DNA of 64,000 bases from Rahnella laticis (GTDB taxonomy: Bacteria > Pseudomonadota > Gammaproteobacteria > Enterobacterales > Enterobacteriaceae): positions 248,001-312,000 of the forward strand of contig NZ_JADOBI010000006.1 in assembly GCF_015644585.1 (NCBI RefSeq), written 5' to 3'. A program made the translations under genes and the position numbers. The notes under the pieces were generated by a model. The model ran no database searches. It had not been told where the DNA came from and saw only the letters and a program-made list of their open reading frames with translations. Numbering within the stretch: the first letter of the stretch is position 1; each line of letters starts with the position of its first letter. Shown here one piece after another: positions 16,824-24,697 of this stretch.

Positions 16824-18116
16824 TCAGAAACCTGACGCCGATTTCTCAGCTTCCGTCAGACCTTTCTGACCATTCAGCGTCGCTTTTAACTGGCCTTCGT
16901 CCAGCTGATCACACCATTTTGCGACCACGATGGTTGCCACGCCGTTACCCACCAGATTGGTCAGCGCACGCGCTTCTGACATGAAGCGGTCAATGCCCAG
17001 AATCAGCGCCAGCCCGGCAACCGGTAAATGCCCCACCGCTGACAACGTCGCCGCCAGAACGATAAAACCACTGCCGGTCACGCCCGCCGCCCCTTTCGAG
17101 GATAACAGCAGCACAACAATCAGGGTGATCTGATGCCAGATATCCATGTGAGTATTGGTCGCCTGCGCGATAAACACCGCCGCCATGGTCAGATAAATCG
17201 AGGTGCCGTCGAGGTTAAACGAGTAGCCGGTCGGGATAACCAGACCCACCACCGATTTCTTACAACCCAGACGCTCCATTTTATCCAGCATGCGCGGCAG
17301 CGCGGATTCAGAGGATGACGTACCCAGCACGATCAGCAGCTCTTCTTTAATGTAGTTAACAAACTTGAAGATGCTGAAGCCGGTGAAGCGGGCGATAAGC
17401 CCCAGCACCACGACCACAAACAGAATACAGGTCAGGTAGAAGCACAGAATCAGCTGGCCGAGCTGCACCAGAGAACCGACACCGTATTTACCAATTGTGA
17501 ATGCCATCGCCCCGAATGCCCCTAACGGCGCGAGACGCATGATCATATTGATGATGCCGAAAATGACCTGTGAGAAGCTTTCGATGACGTTGAAAATCAG
17601 CTGCCCCTTGTGGCCCATGCGGTGCAGCGCGAAGCCGAACAGCACGGCAAACAGCAACACCTGCAAGATATTGCCACTGGCAAATGCGCCGATCACGCTC
17701 GACGGAATGACATCCAGCAGGAACGGAATAATGCCCTGGCTCTGCGCCTGCTCGGCGTAAACCGCGACCGCTTTGGCATCCAGCGCCGCCGGATCGACGT
17801 TCATCCCCGCGCCCGGCTGGAAGATATTCACAATCACTAGACCGATAATCAGCGCCAGCGTACTGACGATTTCAAAGTAGAGCAGCGCGATCGCCCCGGT
17901 GCGCCCCACGGCTTTCATGCTTTCCATGCCTGCAATGCCGGTCACTACTGTACAGAAGATGACAGGAGCGATGATCATTTTGATTAATTTAACAAAACCA
18001 TCACCCAATGGTTTCATTTGAGCGCCGAGATCGGGGTAAAAATGTCCCAGTAAAATACCGAGGGTGATTGCCAGAAGAACCTGAAAATACAGACTCTTGA
18101 AGAGTGATTTTTTCAT
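16824..18116 (-). CDS. dctA: C4-dicarboxylate transporter DctA
   Basis: A 430-residue sodium/proton:dicarboxylate symporter of the glutamate transporter (DAACS) fold, importing succinate, fumarate, malate and orotate. Family marks are the serine-rich loop [14 protein letters not shown] (HP1), [18 protein letters not shown] (helix 7) and the second hairpin [19 protein letters not shown] start at [14 protein letters not shown] (18116), which matches the E. coli start and length (428); the frame is open upstream but that part is not protein-like. Order yhjJ-dctA-yhjK matches E. coli. Confidence 0.96.
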   Translation of the reverse strand: MKKSLFKSLYFQVLLAITLGILLGHFYPDLGAQMKPLGDGFVKLIKMIIAPVIFCTVVTGIAGMESMKAVGRTGAIALLYFEIVSTLALIIGLVIVNIFQPGAGMNVDPAALDAKAVAVYAEQAQSQGIIPFLLDVIPSSVIGAFASGNILQVLLFAVLFGFALHRMGHKGQLIFNVIESFSQVIFGIINMIMRLAPLGAFGAMAFTIGKYGVGSLVQLGQLILCFYLTCILFVVVVLGLIARFTGFSIFKFVNYIKEELLIVLGTSSSESALPRMLDKMERLGCKKSVVGLVIPTGYSFNLDGTSIYLTMAAVFIAQATNTHMDIWHQITLIVVLLLSSKGAAGVTGSGFIVLAATLSAVGHLPVAGLALILGIDRFMSEARALTNLVGNGVATIVVAKWCDQLDEGQLKATLNGQKGLTEAEKSASGF

Positions 18117-18319
18117 AAATACCCATCCTGAAGTGATTGCGCCGCCTTCTATTTTTGTAAGGTCAAAGGTAATGAGCGGCAGCAGGGAAATAACACATAC
18201 ACAACATGATGGAAATATTTCGTTTCGCACTGCAATGACGGTTCATGAAAAACCAGAGCGGAAAGCATTCAGCAATAAGTAATGTAATTAAAAAAAGTAA
18301 AGGAGGGGTGAAAAAGGCC

Positions 18320-18342
18320 GGACAGGAAGGGGTTTCCTGCCC
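18320..18342 (-). terminator. terminator of pdeK/hmsP
   Basis: CAGGAA and TTCCTG (plus an outer GG/CC) form a hairpin just past the pdeK stop; on the minus strand it is followed by GGCCTTTTT. Confidence 0.6.
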
Positions 18343-18352
18343 TTTATCGGAT

Positions 18353-20335
18353 TCAGGCGGGCTGACAGAATTTCTGTTCGAACTCTTCTTTAGAAAGCGG
18401 CGCAGAGAATAAATAGCCCTGCCCGAACTGGATATTTTCTTTCAGCAGCCACTGGCGCTGCGCTTCGGTTTCGACGCCTTCTGCAATGAGCTGAATATCC
18501 ATCGCGCGGCCAATTGAGGCCACAATGTTTACCATCACTTCGTCTTCCGGCAGAACGCTGACGAAGCTGCGGTCAATTTTAATGACGTCGATAGGCAAGG
18601 AGCGCAGGCGGTTGAGGTAATCCAGACCGGAATAACCCAGGCCGAAATCATCCAGTTCAATCGAGACGCCTACGGCGCGGAGTTCGCTGAGCAACAGCAG
18701 CGCGCGATCCAAATCATCAATGCGCGCCGTTTCGGTGATTTCCAGCACCAGCTGACCCGGATTAATTTTGTAGCGGCTGAGCAGGCTGCGCAGTTCCGGC
18801 AGGAAATTACGCTGCTGAACCTGAACGCCGGACAAATTCACCGAAAGCGGTAAGGTAATGCCGCGCTGTTGCCAGTCGGCAAGAATGCCGCAGCCCAGTT
18901 CGAGGATTTTGTAACCCAGCATGCTCATCACGCCGATTTCTTCGGCCAGCACGATGAAGTCACTTTCCAGACCATAACTGCCGTTGGCCATTTTTCTGCG
19001 CAACAGGGCTTCAGCGCCCACCACCGTGCCGGTTTCCATATTGACCTGTGGCTGGATGAACAGCGTGAAATCGTTCTGTTCCATCGCGTGCAGAATTTCG
19101 TTTTCCTGCAACAGGCGTTTCTGAATTTTCTCGGTCAGTTCCGGTTCGAAGAACAGAATCTGGTTTTTGCCCTGCTGATACGCCGACACTCTGGCCGCGC
19201 GCGCATTGGCCATCAGCTGCTGCGCAGTCACCGGCGTTTCGCCCGTGTGCTGAACAATACCGATGCTGCCGGTCGGGTGCAGCGACATATTGCCGGAATC
19301 GCTTTCCTGCGGCGCATTAATGCGTTCCATGATTTGCCGCGCAAGGCGCATCGCCATAAATGGCCGCGGCACATCGCCCGCCAGCAACGCAAATTCGTTG
19401 TAACTCAGACGCGCCAGCAAACAGTGTTCCGGCAGCACATCCATAATAGAAGAGATCAGCGGGCAGCTGACATGGCCGTCGTCGCGCAGGCTTTCAATGC
19501 CAATCAGCAACAGGTGGAAGCCCTTTTCCGGCTCCGACGAATGCAGCCGGTGTTGCAGGCGTTGCATAAACTGCTCGGCATTATTGAGGGTGTCTTCCGC
19601 GGGCAGCAGCGCGTCATTCATGCTTTGCTGCGCTTTTTCCAGCTGCTGCTGATTGCGGTTATAACTGCGCACCAGCATGCCAATTTCATCGTCTTCATGG
19701 CGCTCCGGCAGCACCAGCTGATGATAAGGCACTTCGCTTTCCGGCAGAGATTCCAGCTCGCTGGCAATGGTGCGCAGCGGTTTGACGATCAGACGGTTCA
19801 CCACCCAGCTCACCGAAATGGTGAGGATCAGCGACAGCAGGAGATAGGTTGTCAGCATGGTCGACAGCGCGCTGACGATAAACTGATACATGCGGTACGA
19901 ATCCGCCTGAAGGACCAGATACGCCAGCGGCTTGGGGGCTTTAGGGCTGGCAGCCGCAGAATAAAGGGGAACTGAAATAGTAACGGGCAGATTGAAACCG
20001 CGGGTAACCCACTGCGGCACCGGTCTGCCGGGCGGGAAATGCGTGTGCAATGCGGCAATCTGATTAGGCATCACGACGTCGGCGCGACTGAGGATCCCGA
20101 CCGGTTGCAGGGTGTTGAGAATGTCCTGCGTTTCTTCCAGATCGACATCAAGCACCGCTTGCGAAAGGGGCTCACGGACAGAATGTGCAATATTTTCAAG
20201 TTGCTGGGCGTAATCGTCCCTCCGTTGTTGCACAAAGTGAAACAACTGGATGACGATAAAAATACAAATGGTGATTGCAGCAATACTGGACACCGCCGCC
20301 ATCTGCTTAATCGTTAATGAACGCCTGACCCGCAA
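18353..20335 (-). CDS. pdeK: membrane GGDEF/EAL protein PdeK (YhjK/HmsP)
   Basis: A 660-residue phosphodiesterase of the HmsP type. Residues 1-30 and about 155-178 are membrane helices flanking a periplasmic domain; a HAMP segment follows (WVVNRLIVKPLRTIASELES). The GGDEF domain is degenerate: the active motif reads RLSYNEF, so cyclase activity is not expected. The EAL domain is intact (GAEALLRR, SVNLSG, ELDDFGLGYSGLDYL, IDVIKIDRSFV, AEGVETEAQ). In Yersinia HmsP lowers cyclic di-GMP and exopolysaccharide. It lies directly before the bcs operon, divergently, as in E. coli, which suits local control of BcsA. Confidence 0.93.
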   Translation of the reverse strand: MRVRRSLTIKQMAAVSSIAAITICIFIVIQLFHFVQQRRDDYAQQLENIAHSVREPLSQAVLDVDLEETQDILNTLQPVGILSRADVVMPNQIAALHTHFPPGRPVPQWVTRGFNLPVTISVPLYSAAASPKAPKPLAYLVLQADSYRMYQFIVSALSTMLTTYLLLSLILTISVSWVVNRLIVKPLRTIASELESLPESEVPYHQLVLPERHEDDEIGMLVRSYNRNQQQLEKAQQSMNDALLPAEDTLNNAEQFMQRLQHRLHSSEPEKGFHLLLIGIESLRDDGHVSCPLISSIMDVLPEHCLLARLSYNEFALLAGDVPRPFMAMRLARQIMERINAPQESDSGNMSLHPTGSIGIVQHTGETPVTAQQLMANARAARVSAYQQGKNQILFFEPELTEKIQKRLLQENEILHAMEQNDFTLFIQPQVNMETGTVVGAEALLRRKMANGSYGLESDFIVLAEEIGVMSMLGYKILELGCGILADWQQRGITLPLSVNLSGVQVQQRNFLPELRSLLSRYKINPGQLVLEITETARIDDLDRALLLLSELRAVGVSIELDDFGLGYSGLDYLNRLRSLPIDVIKIDRSFVSVLPEDEVMVNIVASIGRAMDIQLIAEGVETEAQRQWLLKENIQFGQGYLFSAPLSKEEFEQKFCQPA

Positions 20336-20847
20336 CTTATTTCTCCATCAACTGCCGGGCTGATTTGCCCCACATACACTAACAGGAACGGTACTTCTGC
20401 GCAGTATACCTCATAACCGGTTATTTCGAGGTGAAACACGATGTTTTGGCTATAAAAAACAACACGTTTGGCAATCAGCATCTACACTCAAAATTCATAG
20501 GGTTATTTCGCTTACGAAAAACATACATTACCAGGAGTAATTGAATTATAAGCATCATAAGAAGATGCCAGCTTCAATACACTTAATGAAGTTTGTGTGC
20601 TACCGATCACAGCAAAGGCAAATGATTAGTCTGTGCTAACACAAAAATTCAGATAATAAATATCAAAAACCTTCTGTGACAGACAGTTATCAATGTGATG
20701 ATATTTATGCGTGAAAATCCTATTTTTTGTAAAAAGTGCTCTATGCTGTAAAAGAGCTGATATATTAAGAAGAGTCTCATTCCCACTAAAAACTTAAAGA
20801 AAATTAAACTTTTCTCATGCTTTGTTAACGGCCTTTTTAGGTTCGTT
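20336..20847. other. AT-rich regulatory gap before the bcs operon
   Basis: A 560-base gap between the divergent pdeK and bcsP genes, much richer in A/T than its flanks. I find no gene in it. It carries a CRP-like site and, at its right end, the probable bcsP promoter. The base composition suggests H-NS binding and complex control, as is known for biofilm promoters. Confidence 0.5.
20596..20611. promoter_or_regulatory. candidate CRP site in the pdeK-bcs gap
   Basis: TGTGCTACCGATCACA matches the CRP layout TGTGA-N6-TCACA with a single mismatch in the left half. It lies about 250 bases before the bcsP promoter and about 260 before pdeK, so the controlled gene is unclear. Confidence 0.5.
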
Positions 20848-20878
20848 TTGACGTCCAGAAAACACCGATATATATAAT
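20848..20878 (+). promoter_or_regulatory. probable sigma-70 promoter of the bcs operon
   Basis: TTGACG (20848-20853) with TATATA at 20871 (17-base spacer) or TATAAT at 20873 (19-base spacer). Transcription would begin about 10 bases before the bcsP ATG, giving an unusually short leader with GGCGGGA as ribosome site. Confidence 0.5.
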
Positions 20879-20895
20879 CCTAGCGGGCGGGATTT

Positions 20896-21774
20896 ATGAA
20901 TAAATATGACGACATTAAACGTTTTATGGATAAAACGAAGTTGGAAAAGCTTGATTATAAAGAGCTTAACGAAAAATCAACGGGTGAATCCATTACCGGT
21001 TCTATGAACCAGTGGACGTTGATTAAACAAGTGTCAGCCAGCGAAGATCCGGCCGGACCACTCGACAATGGCCGCACGACACAACCCACGCCTCAGTCTA
21101 TTTCTGCCGATGAGTTTTCACTCGCTGCGTCGCAGCCGGTGAGTGAACCTTCTTTCACGCAATCCCCGGTGAATCAGCCTCAGCAACCGTTGCCACAAGC
21201 CGCGGCCGCACAGCCGGTGCAGCAAAATCAGGCCACACCGATGTCATCGGAAGTCCCTCCGCCCGCGGCGGGTTTTGGGTTGCTCGATGCCTTGCGTGAA
21301 ACGCTGCCTCCGGTGCCGCCACAGCCTGCTCCCGTGCAGGCCGCGCAGCCCGGAAAGCATCAGCCGGTTCACACCGCGCCGACGTTCCACGCCCAGTCAG
21401 TTATTCCTGACAACGGCGGAAGTCTGCTCGATTCACTGCGTAAAGTGATGCCGGAATCGGCTGCGCGACCTGCGCCTGTTCAGCCGGCTCCGGTTCACAC
21501 GCCAGCCCCTGTTCAGCAGGCCGCACCGGTTCGCAGCCAGCCCGTACAGCCTGCGGCACCGGCATATCAACCGGCTCCGGTACACAAACCGGCACCGGCC
21601 AACGCGTACACAACCAGCACGGCGCCTGCTACACCCGCGTCCCCGGCGTCTGCTGATGCTAACCAGCGCTTTAAACAAATGTTTAAACAGCGGGCTCCGC
21701 AGCCTGCCAGCGCCTATTTACATCGCGACACACCGCTTCAACCCCTGTTAGAGATGATTGCCTCATGCCGTTAG
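20896..21774 (+). CDS. bcsP: proline-rich cellulose biosynthesis protein (BcsR/BcsP type)
   Basis: A 292-residue protein. Residues 1-50 (DDIKRFMDKTKLEKLDYKEL ... MNQWTLIKQV) resemble the small BcsR protein of E. coli (DI...L...DY..I...WPLL). Residues 60-255 are a disordered Pro/Ala/Gln-rich linker. Three short helical motifs punctuate it: GFGLLDALRETLP (about 131-143), GGSLLDSLRKVMP (about 174-186) and NQRFKQMFKQRAP near the C-terminus. Proline-rich partners in type I operons are thought to help arrange BcsD and the synthase row. The bcsQ start overlaps the last 10 bases. Its base composition in the linker follows simple repeats, and the length is likely variable. Confidence 0.75.
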   Translation: MNKYDDIKRFMDKTKLEKLDYKELNEKSTGESITGSMNQWTLIKQVSASEDPAGPLDNGRTTQPTPQSISADEFSLAASQPVSEPSFTQSPVNQPQQPLPQAAAAQPVQQNQATPMSSEVPPPAAGFGLLDALRETLPPVPPQPAPVQAAQPGKHQPVHTAPTFHAQSVIPDNGGSLLDSLRKVMPESAARPAPVQPAPVHTPAPVQQAAPVRSQPVQPAAPAYQPAPVHKPAPANAYTTSTAPATPASPASADANQRFKQMFKQRAPQPASAYLHRDTPLQPLLEMIASCR

Positions 21775-22568
21775 TTTGCGTTTGTTCACCGAAAGGTGGG
21801 GTAGGAAAAACCACGGTGGCCTCCAACCTGGCCTATTCGCTTGCCCGCAGTGGCAGCAAAGTTCTGGTCATCGATTTTGATGTGCAAAACGCCCTTCGCC
21901 TTCATTTTGGTGTGCCTATTTCCGATACCCGCGGCTTTGTCGCCGGTTCAGGCAATGAATCCGACTGGAGCCAGTTTATTCTCAAGGCGGGTTCAAATAC
22001 CTTTGTATTACCTTACGGCGAAGTGACGGAAGATCAGCGTCTGGAATTCGAACACCAGTTAGCCAGCGATCCGCATTTCTTGCAGCGGGGATTAAATACC
22101 GTACTGAATTATCCGGGTTTAATTATTGTCGCCGATTTTCCTCCCGGCCCGAGCCCGGCGTTAAAAGCCGTTCAGGCGCTTGCGGATTTACATATTGTGG
22201 TGATGTTAGCGGATACCGCGTCATTATCTTTATTGCCATTAATGGAAAAAAATAAATTAATTGGCACGCCTTTAAATAATAAGAAAGGTGAATTTTACGT
22301 CGTTAACCAAAGTGACACTCGCCGGACATTAAGTCGCGACGTGACGCAATTTTTTGAGCAACGTCTGAACGAAAGATTATTAGGCACGATCCACAGGGAT
22401 GAATGTGTGCCAGAGGCGAATGCCTCGCAGCGCTCTATTATTGATTTTAGTCCGGTATCGGCTTCGGCATTTGATATTGAACTGATCAGCAAAAAAGTCG
22501 CCGCTATTTTAGGGATTAAAGTCGGTGATGGTGAATTACACGCCGCGCCTAAATCTGGCAGTTATTAA
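21765..22568 (+). CDS. bcsQ: ParA/MinD-like ATPase BcsQ
   Basis: A 267-residue SIMIBI ATPase needed for cellulose secretion and its cell-pole placement in E. coli. The deviant Walker A is at residues 9-17 (PKGGVGKTT), switch I-like DFDVQNALRLHFG follows, and VADFPPGPSP forms the switch II region. The bcsP end overlaps its start. In type II systems BcsQ works with BcsR under the synthase; here the BcsR-like N-terminus of BcsP could supply that partner. Base composition becomes A/T-richer at 22200-22300 than in bcsA. Confidence 0.93.
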   Translation: MPLVCVCSPKGGVGKTTVASNLAYSLARSGSKVLVIDFDVQNALRLHFGVPISDTRGFVAGSGNESDWSQFILKAGSNTFVLPYGEVTEDQRLEFEHQLASDPHFLQRGLNTVLNYPGLIIVADFPPGPSPALKAVQALADLHIVVMLADTASLSLLPLMEKNKLIGTPLNNKKGEFYVVNQSDTRRTLSRDVTQFFEQRLNERLLGTIHRDECVPEANASQRSIIDFSPVSASAFDIELISKKVAAILGIKVGDGELHAAPKSGSY

Positions 22569-22597
22569 CTATCACTGTTAACAGCGACCCCAAAGCG

Positions 22598-24697
22598 ATG
22601 AATAAATTCCTGTTTTCCTTACTTGTGCTTCTGCTGCTGCCGGTGGCAGCAGTGATCATCATCACCCCTATGGACAGCCAGAAACAGTACATTTTTGGTC
22701 TGATCAGCATCGGGCTGTTATTCCTGCTCGGTATCAGCAAGAGCCGCCGTATCAGTGTGGTCATGGTCATCATGTCCGTTATTATGTCGACGCGTTATAT
22801 TTACTGGCGCGCGACAGAGACACTGCATTTTAATTCAACGATAGAAGCCATCTTAGGGATCGGGTTATTCCTCGCCGAACTGTATGTCTGGATTATTTTA
22901 TTGCTGGGCTACCTGCAAACCACGTGGCCACTGAAACGCACCATCGAACCGTTGCCGGATGACACCACCCTGTGGCCGACCGTGGACGTGTATATTCCGT
23001 CTTACAACGAAAGTCTGGATGTGGTGCGTGATACCGTTCTGGCCGCGCAATGTATCGATTATCCGAAAGACAAAATCAAAATATACGTGCTCGATGACGG
23101 TAAGCGCGACGAATTCGCCGTGTTCTCCGCCGATGCGGGCGTGGGTTATATCACCCGTAACGACAACTCCCACGCCAAAGCCGGTAACCTGAACCATGCG
23201 ATGAAACTCACCAAAGGTGAGCTGATTTGCGTGTTTGACTGCGACCACGTTGCGACACGCGCCTTTTTACAGGCCACCGTGGGCAGCTTCCTGAAAGATC
23301 CGCGTCTGGCGCTGATCCAGACACCTCACTATTTCTACTCGCCGGACCCGTTCGAACGTAACCTTTCCGCCGGCCGCACCATGCCAAACGAAGGCGCGCT
23401 GTTCTACGGCCCGGTTCAGCAAGGTAACGATAACTGGAACGCCACGTTCTTCTGCGGTTCGTGTGCGGTTATCCGCCGCGTGGCGCTTGAAGAAGTCGGC
23501 GGTTTTGCCGTTGAAACCGTGACAGAAGATGCGCACTCCGCGCTGAAAATGCAGCGCCGTGGCTGGAATACTGCGTTTCTGGATATTCCGCTGGCCGCCG
23601 GTCTGGCGACAGAACGTCTGGGTCTGCATGTCATTCAGCGTACCCGATGGGCGCGTGGCATGACGCAGATTTTCCGCGTCGATAACCCGCTTCTGGGACG
23701 TGGCCTGAAATGGCAGCAACGCCTGTGTTATCTGAACGCCATGCTGCACTTCCAGTTTGGCCTGCCGCGCGTGGTGTTCCTGACCGCCCCGCTGGCGTTC
23801 CTGCTTTTCAACCTGAACATCATTTCCTCGTCCGCCAGCCTGATTTTTGCTTACGCGCTGCCGCACCTGGTGATGTCGCTGTACATCAACTCCCGCATGA
23901 ATGGCCGGTTCCGCTATACGTTCTGGGGTGAAATCTACGAAACCGTCATGGCTTTCCACCTGATCCTGCCCACGCTGGTCACGATGTTTGCGCCAAAACG
24001 CGGGAAATTTAACGTGACCGACAAAGGCGGCCTGCTGGACGTCGGCTTCTTTGACTTCAACATCGTGAAACCGCACCTGATTGTCGCGATTCTGATGATT
24101 ATCGGCATTGGCTACGGCGTGGTGCGCGCGATTTTCCATGACTACTTTGCCATCGATCCGAACGTTATCGCCCTGAACGTCGCATGGGGCAGTTTCAGCG
24201 TGCTGATTTTGCTGGCGGCGATTGCCGTGGCGAAAGAAACCCGTCAGGTGCGTAAAACCATCCGTATTGATGTCGCCATTCCGGCCATCATTCATTACGC
24301 CAATGGGATTTCACTGCGCACCACCACAATTGATATGTCGATGGGCGGCGTGCAGCTGGTGACGCCGGATGTGCGTTACATCGACGAAGAAATTGAAGAA
24401 GTGGAAATTCAGCTTTCTTCCGGTGCAGAGAGTTTCCCGGTGACGCAAATCAGCGGCAATAAAGAACGCCTGCGTCTGCAATTTGAAAACCTGCCGCTGT
24501 CGAAACGCCGCGAGCTGGTACGCGTTGTGTTATGCCGTGCTGACGCCTGGATTGGCGAAGAGTATCCGCCGGACAACCCGTTCAAATCTCTGGTCAGCAT
24601 TATCCGTTGCGTGTTTGAGCTGTTCTACAACACCTGGAAAGAGCGCCGTGCCAAAAATAAACCCGCTGACGCCACCAGCAAGAGTGAAGCAGCATGA
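22598..24697 (+). CDS. bcsA: cellulose synthase catalytic subunit BcsA
   Basis: A 699-residue processive GT2 enzyme polymerising UDP-glucose to beta-1,4-glucan and threading it through the inner membrane. N-terminal helices (about 5-110) precede the GT domain with DDG (166-168), DCD (214-216), FFCGS (284-288), TED with the catalytic Asp (309-311) and QRTRW (347-351). More helices follow, then the PilZ domain with RKTIR (552-556) and DMSMGG (579-584), which binds cyclic di-GMP and frees the gating loop. It is shorter than E. coli BcsA (872) because that N-terminal extension is absent, as is usual in type I enzymes. The stop overlaps bcsB by 4 bases. Confidence 0.97.
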   Translation: MNKFLFSLLVLLLLPVAAVIIITPMDSQKQYIFGLISIGLLFLLGISKSRRISVVMVIMSVIMSTRYIYWRATETLHFNSTIEAILGIGLFLAELYVWIILLLGYLQTTWPLKRTIEPLPDDTTLWPTVDVYIPSYNESLDVVRDTVLAAQCIDYPKDKIKIYVLDDGKRDEFAVFSADAGVGYITRNDNSHAKAGNLNHAMKLTKGELICVFDCDHVATRAFLQATVGSFLKDPRLALIQTPHYFYSPDPFERNLSAGRTMPNEGALFYGPVQQGNDNWNATFFCGSCAVIRRVALEEVGGFAVETVTEDAHSALKMQRRGWNTAFLDIPLAAGLATERLGLHVIQRTRWARGMTQIFRVDNPLLGRGLKWQQRLCYLNAMLHFQFGLPRVVFLTAPLAFLLFNLNIISSSASLIFAYALPHLVMSLYINSRMNGRFRYTFWGEIYETVMAFHLILPTLVTMFAPKRGKFNVTDKGGLLDVGFFDFNIVKPHLIVAILMIIGIGYGVVRAIFHDYFAIDPNVIALNVAWGSFSVLILLAAIAVAKETRQVRKTIRIDVAIPAIIHYANGISLRTTTIDMSMGGVQLVTPDVRYIDEEIEEVEIQLSSGAESFPVTQISGNKERLRLQFENLPLSKRRELVRVVLCRADAWIGEEYPPDNPFKSLVSIIRCVFELFYNTWKERRAKNKPADATSKSEAA

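Noticed and set aside
18353-20335. PdeK as an active diguanylate cyclase
   Set aside because: The GGDEF motif reads SYNEF, so only the EAL activity is supported.
21401-21678. Antisense frames in the bcsP linker
   Set aside because: They arise from the simple Pro/Ala codon repeats of bcsP.
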